A stretch of DNA of 31,369 nt from contig JABZKC010000007.1 in the NCBI GenBank assembly GCA_015257485.1, positions 1-31,369 of the forward strand. Reading direction: 5' to 3'. The position numbers and the translations under genes are program-made. Of the stretch, positions 15,986 through 23,782 are shown one piece after another; the first letter of the stretch is position 1, and each line of letters starts with the position of its first letter. This stretch comes from Nanosynbacter sp. (GTDB lineage: Bacteria > Patescibacteriota > Saccharimonadia > Saccharimonadales > Saccharimonadaceae). The notes beneath the pieces were generated by a model. The model saw only the letters and a program-made list of their open reading frames with translations, did not search any database and was not told where the DNA came from.

Positions 15986-17144
15986 CGATTACTGTGTCGA
16001 AGCTTAGAAGCCTATCGCGATAGTATTCGTATTGTTTTTGTCGCGCTTCAATTTCAGCCGGTAAGCCAATATTGAGGTTGTTACAGACGGCGTCAAAATT
16101 ATCTAGGACGTAAACAATGCGTTCCTGAATATTTTTTGGTGGAACGGGGATTTTTACGCTCCTGATATCATTATTGTAGATTCTAGCGATCGTTCCGCCG
16201 GACGAAACACGCCAAGGTTTCGTCTGATAAAAATAGTAAAGATATCTATTCGTAACTTTTTCTTCATCATTATTTATCCAGACTATATTTGAGTCCTGGA
16301 AATACGCTGGTTCGCCGTTGAATATTACTGTTCTCCCTATAGTCCCAGCGGCAGAAATTAGAATATCGCCCTTTTTTGGATAACTATATTTTCTCTTATA
16401 TTCTTCAAAAAGCTCTGGTGCTATGTACGAATCTTCTTTTTTGCCGAATGTACCAATTTTGAAGAAAGGAATACCAGAATCTTGCGTTTGGTTTTTGAGT
16501 ATGCGCTTGCACATACAGACCTCACCAATGTCACCAATAGTAAGCCACTCAACTTGCCCCCCCTCACCGGCTATGTTTTCGAATGAGAGAAGATGGTCAC
16601 GATAATATTCATATTGCTGTTTTCTCTTAGTGAGCTCCGCTTTGAGCTCCGCTTCGAGCTCCGTGAAGCTGTTTAGCATCCTGATGATTTCTTGCTGAAT
16701 CTCGAGTGGCGGTACGGGAACTTTTATTTTTGAATATTTGTCGATCCATTGACGTGCATGTGGGCCAGGTTCATACTTTATATTTTTAATGCAAAAGTAT
16801 AAGTAACGTAGAGTAGCAATATTATCATCCTTGGCGATTAGTAATTTCATGGCAGATGATTTAACTTTGAACGGAAAATCAACCCAGTGAGACGATGTAG
16901 TGAAGTCGTCGAATATAATTACTGGAGATTCCTTGCTGGCTTGATAGATACCGTCAGTTTCATTTGTGTATCCAAGAATAAAGCTTTGCCCTGCGGTTAA
17001 TACTGGCGTTTCAAAATCATCATTGTAGTCGGTGCTAGATACGATGTACTTTCCAGGCTGTTCGTAATTCATAAGCTCGCTGAGCGGTTTGTATTCTACG
17101 CCGTTCGGGCATTTTTCTTTAATCAACTCATCAATCTTACTCAT
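15954..17144 (-). CDS. hsdS: Type I restriction-modification specificity subunit
   Basis: Binds the two halves of the recognition sequence and holds two HsdM subunits. The 396-residue protein has two target-recognition domains. Each is followed by a conserved helical region ending in QQYEYYRDHLLSF or KQYEYYRDRLLSF. The central spacer contains TEL-EAEL-KAEL, coded by a 12-bp repeat (16632-16667), the same arrangement as the TAEL repeats of EcoR124I. The start ATG overlaps the rhuM stop in ATGAGTAA, with GAGGG six bases upstream. The two domains differ in sequence, as expected for a bipartite asymmetric site. The reading frame ends shortly after a (GA)5G tract. A third domain follows in another frame. 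Confidence 0.95.
   Translation of the reverse strand: MSKIDELIKEKCPNGVEYKPLSELMNYEQPGKYIVSSTDYNDDFETPVLTAGQSFILGYTNETDGIYQASKESPVIIFDDFTTSSHWVDFPFKVKSSAMKLLIAKDDNIATLRYLYFCIKNIKYEPGPHARQWIDKYSKIKVPVPPLEIQQEIIRMLNSFTELEAELKAELTKRKQQYEYYRDHLLSFENIAGEGGQVEWLTIGDIGEVCMCKRILKNQTQDSGIPFFKIGTFGKKEDSYIAPELFEEYKRKYSYPKKGDILISAAGTIGRTVIFNGEPAYFQDSNIVWINNDEEKVTNRYLYYFYQTKPWRVSSGGTIARIYNNDIRSVKIPVPPKNIQERIVYVLDNFDAVCNNLNIGLPAEIEARQKQYEYYRDRLLSFDTVIGAGIERERSS
15964..15974 (-). repeat. (GA)5G dinucleotide tract at the hsdS frame break
   Basis: GAGAGAGAGAG on the minus strand, inside the 32-bp overlap between hsdS and the third recognition unit. The downstream frame is +1 relative to hsdS, so a gain of 2 bp (or loss of 4) fuses them in frame. 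Confidence 0.8.
16632..16667 (-). repeat. 12-bp spacer repeat in hsdS
   Basis: On the plus strand GAGCTCCGCTTT, GAGCTCCGCTTC and GAGCTCCG(TGAA) lie head to tail. They code for KAEL, EAEL and TEL in the helix between the two recognition domains. Confidence 0.85.
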
Positions 17145-18144
17145 TTTTGCCCTCTAGTATTCTTTTTACTTCTTTATCGAAGTCAGAATTAATCATCTGC
17201 GTCTTGTTAAACACAGTATATTCGGCAATGGCTTTTTTGTCGGCATCTTTCTTCGAGATGCGGCCTTTGTCCTCTAAGATGTTGAAACGACGAAAATTCA
17301 AGAATTCGTTTATGCTTTTAGCAAAGTCTTCCATTGTAAACGTAACTTCATTTTCAATCAGATCTTCTATGTAATCAAAGAAGCCCGTAATAGCGCGCTC
17401 GAGTCGACGAATTTGGTTTTCGTCCAAATAATTCTTTGCGACCGTAACATCGGATTTTAGAATTCTGCCATCTGGAGAATTCTTCCATGTAGTAAGCCCC
17501 ATATTTGGCTTCGTATGGTCCGCGCGCGAATCTATAATTTCGGCCGCTGTCTGACCAGTGATGGCATAATGGAATTTATTTTGAATCATCGCATAGAAAT
17601 CGTGTGTTATCTCGGAGTTTTTGTCGTAGTCGATACTGCATTCAGCAAAGATGTCGGTGATCTGTTGCCAAATACGTCTCTCACTCGTACGAATTGAGCG
17701 TACACGTTCCAAGAGTTCACGGAAGTAATCTTTACCAAAAACTGTTTCACCTTGTTTTAGCCTATCATCATCAAGGACGAAGCCTTTTATCATATATTCT
17801 TTAAGAATCTTTGTAGCCCAGATTCGGAAGTGTGTTGCGCGCGACGAATTGACGCGATAGCCGACAGAAATAATGGCATCGAGATTATAAAATAGCGTTT
17901 CCCGTCTAACGACTCTACCACTTTCGTCTTGAACTTGTTCCATTTTGGAACACGTTGTGGCTTGTTCCAGTTCGCCTTCGTTGTAGATATTCTGTAAATG
18001 CTTGGTTATCGCCTGCGGGTTAACCCCGAATAGCTCGGACATTGATTTTTGTGTTAACCAAATCGTTTCGTCTTTAATATAGGCATTTACGGATAAATCT
18101 TCATCTTCTGATTTATAAATTAGGAAACTAAAGTTTCTAGGCAT
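17137..18144 (-). CDS. RhuM family protein
   Basis: Member of the virulence-protein RhuM family, first named in a Salmonella pathogenicity island; the molecular function is not established. The 335 residues begin MPRNFSFLIY and contain the N-terminal region typical of the family: WLTQKSMSELFGV (an HTH-like segment), then ETLFYNLDAIISVGYRVNS. A conserved middle region SSRATHFRIWATKIL and a polar C-terminus follow. The ATG at 18144 is chosen because AAGGGAG lies before it. It overlaps the hsdM stop in ATGCCTAG. RhuM genes are frequently seen between hsdM and hsdS in type I loci, so the placement is typical. A DNA-binding or regulatory role is suggested only by the HTH-like segment. Confidence 0.88.
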   Translation of the reverse strand: MPRNFSFLIYKSEDEDLSVNAYIKDETIWLTQKSMSELFGVNPQAITKHLQNIYNEGELEQATTCSKMEQVQDESGRVVRRETLFYNLDAIISVGYRVNSSRATHFRIWATKILKEYMIKGFVLDDDRLKQGETVFGKDYFRELLERVRSIRTSERRIWQQITDIFAECSIDYDKNSEITHDFYAMIQNKFHYAITGQTAAEIIDSRADHTKPNMGLTTWKNSPDGRILKSDVTVAKNYLDENQIRRLERAITGFFDYIEDLIENEVTFTMEDFAKSINEFLNFRRFNILEDKGRISKKDADKKAIAEYTVFNKTQMINSDFDKEVKRILEGKNE

Positions 18145-19711
18145 TTTCACTCCCTTCGATTTCTTCAATTATTGCATCAATCTTTTGACGGAGTTCGTTC
18201 TCACGAGCGACAATCTCTTTAAGCTCGGCATTAAGCTTCTTAATATCTACTTTTTCACGAGTGTCTTCTGGCTCGACGTATGTAGAAACTGAAAGATTGT
18301 AGCCTTGTTCAGCTACTTCATCGTTTGGCGCTAAGCGAACGAGATGATCGACGTCTTTGCGTTCTTTAACCCATTCGAGAACCCTCTCAATATTTGTATC
18401 GGTAAGCTTGTTGCTGTTTGTGACTTTGATAAATTCTTTGCTTGCGTCGACGAATAACGTAGAGTTCTCAGATTTATTCTTCCTGAGTACCATAATGCAG
18501 GTCGCAATGCTGGTACCGTAGAATAGGTTGTCTGGTAATTGAATCACGGTATCTACGAAGTTATTGTCTATTAAATATTTGCGAATCTTTTGCTCAGCGC
18601 CACCGCGATACATGATACCTGGGAAACAAACGATTGCGGCCGCACCGTTTGTAGCGAGCCAGCTAAGCGAATGCATGATAAATGCGAGATCGGCTTTCGA
18701 CTTTGGCGCCAATACGCCAGCAGGTGAGAAGCGTTGGTCGTTAATGAGGACCGGGTTGCTTTCGCCTTCCCAGTGAATCGAATATGGCGGATTGGATACG
18801 ATTGCCTCAAATGGCTCATCATCCCAATGCCCAGGATCCATGAGCGTATCGCCGAGCGCGATATCAAACTTATCGTAGTCGATATCGTGAAGGAACATGT
18901 TAATGCGGCAAAGGTTGTAAGTCGTGATGTTTATCTCTTGGCCATAAAAGCCTTGGCGGACGTTATCGCGGCCGAGAACCTTTGCAAATTTAAGGAGAAG
19001 TGAGCCCGAGCCACAAGCCGGGTCATAAACTTTGTTTACTGATGTTTTGCCCATTACGGCGAGCTTCGTGAGAAGTTCTGATACTTCCTGTGGAGTGTAG
19101 AATTCGCCACCAGATTTACCGGCACTTGATGCGTACATACCCATAAGGAATTCGTAGGCGTCACCGAATGCATCGATGGTATTGTCTTGGTAATTACCAA
19201 GTTTCATCTCGCCAACGCCATCCATAAGCTGAACGAGGTGGTCGTTGCGCTTTGCTACGGAACTACCGAGTTTATTGCTATTAACATCAATGTCGTCAAA
19301 GAGACCTTTCATGTCATATTCGGAATCATGACCTTTAGCGGAGTCTTCAATGGAGTTTAGGGCTTTTTCGAGCGTTTCATTTAAGTTTTCATCGTTTCGT
19401 GCATTCTTACGGACGTTCTTAAAGAGTTGGCTTGGTAGAATGAAGAAGCCTTTGGTATCTACCATTTCTTCGCGGATTGTTTCGGCCTGTTCGTCGGAGA
19501 TATTTGCGTAGTCAAAGCTCGGATTACCGGCTTTATGCTCACCTTCGTTTATGTAGTTCGTTAGGTTTTCTGAAATAAAGCGATAAAAGAGCATGCCAAG
19601 AATGTACTGCTTAAAATCCCAGCCATCCACTGAACCACGTAGATTGTTGGCGATATTCCAAATAGTGCGATGTAATTCTGCGCGCTCCTGTTCTTTTTTA
19701 GTGTCGGCCAT
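18137..19711 (-). CDS. hsdM: Type I restriction-modification methyltransferase subunit
   Basis: Adenine-N6 methyltransferase subunit that protects host DNA with HsdS and forms the core of the restriction complex. The 524-residue protein has the HsdM N-terminal helical domain (to about 165), then the catalytic domain with the SAM-binding motif DPACGSGSLL (230-239) and the catalytic NPPYS (307-311). The C-terminus is a charged helix (KLNAELKEIVARENELRQK) of the type that packs on HsdS. It is the first gene of hsdM-rhuM-hsdS-(third unit), with a -10 box at 19753-19758 and GGAG eight bases before the ATG. No frame damage is seen. Confidence 0.97.
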   Translation of the reverse strand: MADTKKEQERAELHRTIWNIANNLRGSVDGWDFKQYILGMLFYRFISENLTNYINEGEHKAGNPSFDYANISDEQAETIREEMVDTKGFFILPSQLFKNVRKNARNDENLNETLEKALNSIEDSAKGHDSEYDMKGLFDDIDVNSNKLGSSVAKRNDHLVQLMDGVGEMKLGNYQDNTIDAFGDAYEFLMGMYASSAGKSGGEFYTPQEVSELLTKLAVMGKTSVNKVYDPACGSGSLLLKFAKVLGRDNVRQGFYGQEINITTYNLCRINMFLHDIDYDKFDIALGDTLMDPGHWDDEPFEAIVSNPPYSIHWEGESNPVLINDQRFSPAGVLAPKSKADLAFIMHSLSWLATNGAAAIVCFPGIMYRGGAEQKIRKYLIDNNFVDTVIQLPDNLFYGTSIATCIMVLRKNKSENSTLFVDASKEFIKVTNSNKLTDTNIERVLEWVKERKDVDHLVRLAPNDEVAEQGYNLSVSTYVEPEDTREKVDIKKLNAELKEIVARENELRQKIDAIIEEIEGSENA

Positions 19712-19752
19712 AAAGTAAACTCCGAGTTAAAAATAATAAAAGCTTACTATCT

Positions 19753-19758
19753 ATTATA
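19753..19758 (-). promoter_or_regulatory. Probable -10 of the hsdM operon
   Basis: TATAAT in the context CCTGTATAATAG on the minus strand, about 42 bases before the hsdM ATG. No clear -35 is visible. Confidence 0.5.
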
Positions 19759-19806
19759 CAGGATTGTTCCTTTTTTGTTTTAGGTGTCTTTCTTAATTGT
19801 TTAGCT

Positions 19807-19816
19807 GAACCTGAGT
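19807..19816 (-). repeat. 10-bp inverted repeat, right flank of restriction island
   Basis: GAACCTGAGT, the exact reverse complement of 10953-10962. It lies between the hsdM promoter and the next gene. Confidence 0.4.
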
Positions 19817-19824
19817 AAGCATGA

Positions 19825-20469
19825 TTATTTTTTCTTATTGTCAACAATTTCCGCTTCTTCAACGTCATCTAAGTTAGTGTCGGATTTTTTGGAACCAGAA
19901 AATTTGGAGACTAGATTATAACGGTCAGTGAATTCTTCAACGTGCTTCTTTAAGACAATAATATTGATCAGATCCGAGAGACCATAACCGATCATAATGA
20001 AGCCAATCAGAGATAAGGCGATGGCGGAAGCGTCAAACGGATAGACGATAATGGCAACACCAGCGGTAAGTGATAAGAGATTAGTGATGATAGATGTGAT
20101 ATAGGCGGATTTAGAAACATTTTTTAATTCCATAGTATAGCCGATACGAGAAATCGCCGAAATCACAATAACGAGACCGATAGTCATAGGAATTAAGCTG
20201 AGAATACCCGGATAAAAGAGAAAGACGAGACCCACTACGATAAGAAAGGCGCCGAGGAAGTTACTAGAAAACATGCGGATGAAACGTGAATAGATTCGAC
20301 TCACAATCATACTGAAACCGGCAAGCAGGAAGCCGGCGGCAAGAAGTAGACGCAAGAGATTGATGGCAAATTCTGGAAGCAGAGCAAAGAAGAGGCCGAG
20401 TAACACCATTACCACTGTGGTGGAGATTGCCGTATTAAGATAGGCATTAATTTTATCTTTGATTTTCAT
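19825..20469 (-). CDS. HdeD-like (DUF308) integral membrane protein
   Basis: A 214-residue membrane protein with about six hydrophobic segments in pairs (roughly 16-34, 36-56, 68-86, 88-106, 122-143, 147-170). A charged cytoplasmic tail rich in Lys, Asp and Glu ends in VDNKKK. Length, pairing and Gly-rich helices resemble the HdeD/DUF308 family, linked to acid resistance in E. coli but of unknown mechanism elsewhere. The ATG has GGAG six bases upstream. Extended -10 boxes lie at 20494-20507, so it is probably its own unit. It borders the restriction island but shows no sequence link with it. The family call is by pattern only and could be a convergent small transporter fold. Confidence 0.65.
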   Translation of the reverse strand: MKIKDKINAYLNTAISTTVVMVLLGLFFALLPEFAINLLRLLLAAGFLLAGFSMIVSRIYSRFIRMFSSNFLGAFLIVVGLVFLFYPGILSLIPMTIGLVIVISAISRIGYTMELKNVSKSAYITSIITNLLSLTAGVAIIVYPFDASAIALSLIGFIMIGYGLSDLINIIVLKKHVEEFTDRYNLVSKFSGSKKSDTNLDDVEEAEIVDNKKK

Positions 20470-20493
20470 ATTAACTCCAGTGCAGTTTAATTA

Positions 20494-20507
20494 ATTATAT
20501 TGTAACA
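20494..20507 (-). promoter_or_regulatory. Promoter region of the HdeD-like gene
   Basis: Overlapping candidates on the minus strand: TGTTACAAT (extended -10, 20499-20507) and TATAAT (20494-20499), 25-30 bases before the start codon. Confidence 0.5.
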
Positions 20508-20583
20508 TATCTAGGCCATAAGAATTTTGGGATAATGCTTTTAGAATAAAAACCCGAAAAATACTAAACCCCTCAGTGAAATA

Positions 20584-20606
20584 CAAAAAAACAGGCCCTT
20601 AGCCTG
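20584..20606 (-). terminator. Rho-independent terminator of tRNA-Val
   Basis: On the minus strand CAGGC-TAAGG-GCCTG followed by seven T. Confidence 0.8.
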
Positions 20607-20612
20607 AATTAC

Positions 20613-20689
20613 TGGTGGACGATAGAGGATTTGAACCTCTGACCTCGTCTACGTCAAAGACGCGCTCTAGCCAACTGAGCTAATCGTCC
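20613..20689 (-). tRNA. tRNA-Val (anticodon GAC), CCA encoded
   Basis: Cloverleaf of 77 nt. The acceptor GGACGAT pairs with ATCGTCC. The anticodon stem CGTCT/AGACG encloses loop TTGACGT (anticodon GAC). The T arm is AGAGG-TTCAAAT-CCTCT. Discriminator A and CCA are encoded. Confidence 0.96.
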
Positions 20690-20698
20690 AGCAGATTT

Positions 20699-20727
20699 AT
20701 TATATGATATTTAAGCGAAGATTTCAA
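20699..20727 (-). promoter_or_regulatory. Promoter of tRNA-Val
   Basis: TTGAAA (20722-20727), 17-bp spacer, TATAAT (20699-20704), nine bases before the mature tRNA. Confidence 0.75.
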
Positions 20728-20746
20728 CCATAATTTAATTGAAGAA

Positions 20747-20773
20747 AAAAGACCCCCGTGAGGAGGTCTTTTA
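20747..20773 (-). terminator. Rho-independent terminator of the surface-protein operon
   Basis: On the minus strand AAAAGACCTCC-TCAC-GGGGGTCTTTTTT, just after the IPNTG protein gene. Confidence 0.85.
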
Positions 20774-20782
20774 GAATCAAAC

Positions 20783-21742
20783 TTAGCGGCGGTAACCGGA
20801 TTTCTTACCCTTCTTCAAGAAGACGACGGCGAGAAGAGAGAGGAAGGCGAAGACGGCAATGCCGGAAGCGAGGAAGTCTGAGGATGAAAGATTCATACCT
20901 GCGAAGACGGATCCACCAGTATTAGGTATGGCTGGGACTTTCTTCCCGCCATTCTTATCTGGAGTAGCTGGCTTAGCTGGTTCTTCCTTACCAGTAAACT
21001 TAAAGTTGGTGAGTTCTGGTTTAGCAAGGTCATCACCTGCGCCATTGAGAGCAGTAACTTCGAGAGTGTAATCACCCTTGTCTAGTTTGTTATTAATTTC
21101 TTCTGAGTTGAGTTCGATAGTACCACCATTAGTCATTGCAACTGGATCGGTAATTTCGATTTCCTTGTCGCCAATTTTATGACCATCCTTATCTTTGATA
21201 GTGAGCTTAAGTTTAGCAACTCCAGCAGCGTGATGAACGTTGAAACCAGTGTAACCATTTGAGTTGGCCTGAGTTTTTTCAACCTCTATTGGGACATAAT
21301 TAAATTCCACGGTATCGGCAGTTTCAGCTTTACCATCGACGGTAACCTTGATGGAAACTTTACCGAAGACGCCATTCGTGAGCTGTTGCATATCGAGAGG
21401 AATTGTCTTCGAACCGCTATTAGCTGCACCAGCATTACTTACATTAACAGTTTCGTTAGCGATAGTAGTGGTAGTACCGTCTTTATCGGTGAGCTTAATT
21501 TCATATTCAATAGTTTTGGACTTGGTAAAGTCAATACTCAATGGGATTTGTTTATCGAGTACCTTGCTATCAGAAGTAGGAGACTTGATAGCAACTGATT
21601 GCCCGTTTGGAAGAACTTTGACCTGGACGGTTACTTCGGAAGAAGCAGTCTCCTGGGCGTAAGTTTGATTGGTGAGCGCCAGGCCACCGATTATGGTGAG
21701 ACCTGCTATTCCTAATGCGCCGATGATTGATTTTTTGTTCAT
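20783..21742 (-). CDS. Secreted Ig-like surface protein with IPNTG C-terminal signal
   Basis: The 319-residue protein has a signal peptide (cleavage after NQTYA, about 29) and two beta-rich, Thr/Lys-rich repeats resembling Ig-like domains (about 35-150 and 155-255). A Pro/Lys linker (EEPAKPATPDKNGGKK) and IPNTGG follow. Then come about 13 residues, a hydrophobic stretch (SGIAVFAFLSLLAVVFL) and a basic tail KKGKKSGYRR. This layout is that of LPxTG-type sortase substrates with Ile in the first position; simple membrane anchoring is the alternative. It is the last gene of an operon with the two DUF916-like proteins, corresponding in position to the small LPxTG protein (CsaD-like) of Firmicute WxL clusters. 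No sortase gene lies in this window. Confidence 0.75.
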   Translation of the reverse strand: MNKKSIIGALGIAGLTIIGGLALTNQTYAQETASSEVTVQVKVLPNGQSVAIKSPTSDSKVLDKQIPLSIDFTKSKTIEYEIKLTDKDGTTTTIANETVNVSNAGAANSGSKTIPLDMQQLTNGVFGKVSIKVTVDGKAETADTVEFNYVPIEVEKTQANSNGYTGFNVHHAAGVAKLKLTIKDKDGHKIGDKEIEITDPVAMTNGGTIELNSEEINNKLDKGDYTLEVTALNGAGDDLAKPELTNFKFTGKEEPAKPATPDKNGGKKVPAIPNTGGSVFAGMNLSSSDFLASGIAVFAFLSLLAVVFLKKGKKSGYRR

Positions 21743-21780
21743 TTTTCGCCTTTTTTATTTTTATTTTTTAGTGCTTATAT

Positions 21781-22749
21781 CTAAATAATTAACTTAGACT
21801 TTTGAGCACGACGCTTTCTAAGTACGATAATAAACCATACTACAGCCGTTGTCAATAGCATAAACAGAATAATCAGAACAAATATCGGAACAATTAAGAC
21901 GATCTTAGTGGATTTTTCTTCCTTGCCAGCGGCAGAAACCGTGGAAGTAATACGGTAGATACCGAAGGCTGGGCTGTCCTTCCATTCCAGATCAACATCA
22001 CGAGCCGTATCAGGCAAGACGTCGAAGCCCTTAGTATCTTCAAAGATTGAACCGCCAAAGAGCTTTTCTACTTTCATACTAACAGTGGCACGAAAATCGG
22101 TATTACCAGTATTTTCGACAGTAGCGGAGGTACGAATATTACCAGACACACGGAAACCGTCGAGATGGTATTTGGAAATTTTTGCCTCTTCCCTGGTTTC
22201 ACCTTCGGTTTTACCATAGAGAGTTAAGCCGACACGAGAAACGGTTTTAATACCAGTAGAATTAAGATCGTCTTTTGGGATGGCTTCAGCAAAGATAACA
22301 GCATATTGACCACCGGCTGGCACATCCTGAGGTACGGTGACGCGATATTTCACGACCTTGGTTTCGTTTGGCTGAACAGAGTAGGTGACATCAGATACGT
22401 AATTTCCGGAAGCATCCTGAAAAGTAGTCCAACGAGTAATTTGAGTACGAGAACTTTCCTTCGAGAAGTTTAATTCATATTTTTCGTTTGAGATGGAATA
22501 TGGAGTAGCGTAAACCTTAAAATCGAAAGGATCGGTACCGATGTTAGAAACATTAAAGGTGAAGTCGGAAACATCGCCACCCTTGAGATAGACGGTGTTT
22601 TTCACTGGGGAAATTTGGATTTGGACTTTTGGCTTTTCAGCTGGTTTTTCGTCGGCATAAGTATCAGTGGTTTTCGCTAAACCGAAGAGACCGGAGAGCC
22701 CTAGCCCAAAGAGGACTAGAGTCAAGATACGTTTAATATTAATTTTCAT
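21781..22749 (-). CDS. DUF916-like (WxL-interacting type) membrane-anchored surface protein 1
   Basis: The 322-residue protein has a signal peptide (cleavage near TDTYA), an N-terminal beta-sandwich of DUF916 type (VQIQISPVKNTVYLKGG, then FDFKVYATPYSISNE and QDVPAGGQYAVIFAEA), and a second beta domain. One transmembrane helix (about 283-312) and a basic tail follow. It is a clear paralogue of the upstream neighbour, sharing FDFKVYA-PYS-SNE and VPQ-x-x-P-x-GGQYA. In Firmicutes such proteins bind WxL proteins and peptidoglycan. The ATG at 22749 is chosen rather than the TTG just before it, since AAGGAG is six bases upstream and overlaps the previous stop. It has no cysteine, unlike its paralogue. 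Confidence 0.75.
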   Translation of the reverse strand: MKINIKRILTLVLFGLGLSGLFGLAKTTDTYADEKPAEKPKVQIQISPVKNTVYLKGGDVSDFTFNVSNIGTDPFDFKVYATPYSISNEKYELNFSKESSRTQITRWTTFQDASGNYVSDVTYSVQPNETKVVKYRVTVPQDVPAGGQYAVIFAEAIPKDDLNSTGIKTVSRVGLTLYGKTEGETREEAKISKYHLDGFRVSGNIRTSATVENTGNTDFRATVSMKVEKLFGGSIFEDTKGFDVLPDTARDVDLEWKDSPAFGIYRITSTVSAAGKEEKSTKIVLIVPIFVLIILFMLLTTAVVWFIIVLRKRRAQKSKLII

Positions 22750-22760
22750 CAAATACTCCT

Positions 22761-23717
22761 TTAGAAATCAGATTCGACGCGAGGTGCGGACTTGGTATTA
22801 GATTTTTTATTCTCATATTTCTTTGAAACAAGCCAGAAGATAACTGAGAGGATGAAGAGGACAAGTAGGACGATAAGCCAGATTGGACAAAGAATCACGA
22901 GCTTATGAGAAGTATTGTGGGCGTTACCAAAGGTAATGTCTTGCTCGACCCAGAAAATACCGATACCTGGAGATTTTTCCCAAGTTTCCTTGCTGAGGCG
23001 CTTAGTATTAGGGAGAGTGGTGCGGTAAGTAGGGTTTTCTTCGTTAGTATAAACCTCTTCCTTAGAGAAGAATGGGAAGACACGGAGAACATACTTGACA
23101 TCCTCATCGGTGTTACCACAGTTTTCGACACGAGACGTCGCAGAGATCGGTGGATTAAACAGGATAAATGGCAGGCTGTTTTCCAAAATCTTAGTACAGT
23201 GATTGATCTTACCATCGATATGAGAGTAGATCAACATACCGATACGAGTAACTTCACGGATAGTATTGGAAGAATTTTCACTCGAAGTGTTTTCTACCAT
23301 AATGGAAGCATATTGACCGCCGCCTGGAGCATTTTGAGGCACCTTGACGGTGTATTCGATAGTGGCTTCTGAGTTTGAATCCAGATGACCAGAAGTGGTA
23401 TTAAAAGTAAACCAGTTCGAAATCTTGGTGTAGTCAGACGAAGCATCAAAAGTTGGATCATAGTTTTCGTTACTGACGGAATATGGCGCAGCATAGACCT
23501 TAAAATCAAAGGCATTCGTACCAATATTTTGAACACGGAATGAGCCTTGCTTAGTCTCACCTGGCTTTAATGTCCCGAGTTGCTGAGACGCAGGCGAGAC
23601 CTGCATGTGATTTGCTAGACGTTCGGTACCATTATCTGCGTGGACTGGACGAACGACGCCGAAGAAGAGTGGCAACGCAACTGCCATACCGAAAATTAGA
23701 CCTTTAAGTTTTTTCAT
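22761..23717 (-). CDS. DUF916-like membrane-anchored surface protein 2
   Basis: The 318-residue paralogue of the next gene has the same layout: signal peptide (VRPVHA), a DUF916-like domain (MQVSPASQQLGTLKPGE, FDFKVYAAPYSVSNE, PGGGQYASIMVE), and a second beta domain with WEKSPGIGIFWV. A transmembrane helix (about 275-298) and a basic tail with KYENKK end it. Two cysteines in the outer part (in NHCTK and VENCGN) could form a disulfide. AGGAGG lies three to four bases before the ATG, and a promoter at 23742-23769 makes this the first gene of a three-gene operon. The tandem duplication followed by divergence suggests two partners, perhaps one for each of the two small WxL-like proteins encoded just upstream. 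Confidence 0.75.
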   Translation of the reverse strand: MKKLKGLIFGMAVALPLFFGVVRPVHADNGTERLANHMQVSPASQQLGTLKPGETKQGSFRVQNIGTNAFDFKVYAAPYSVSNENYDPTFDASSDYTKISNWFTFNTTSGHLDSNSEATIEYTVKVPQNAPGGGQYASIMVENTSSENSSNTIREVTRIGMLIYSHIDGKINHCTKILENSLPFILFNPPISATSRVENCGNTDEDVKYVLRVFPFFSKEEVYTNEENPTYRTTLPNTKRLSKETWEKSPGIGIFWVEQDITFGNAHNTSHKLVILCPIWLIVLLVLFILSVIFWLVSKKYENKKSNTKSAPRVESDF

Positions 23718-23741
23718 TTACCTCCTAGTTATATGCTATTT

Positions 23742-23769
23742 ATTATACACGAGCAAAAGCTTAATTCAA
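23742..23769 (-). promoter_or_regulatory. Promoter of the DUF916-like operon
   Basis: TTGAAT (23764-23769), 16-bp spacer, TATAAT (23742-23747) on the minus strand. Confidence 0.65.
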
Positions 23770-23782
23770 TAAAAATAAAGTT

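Noticed and set aside
15389..17144. hsdS considered as a pseudogene because of the frame break
   Set aside because: The first frame holds two complete recognition domains with both conserved regions, which is a full functional HsdS. Only the extra third unit is out of frame.
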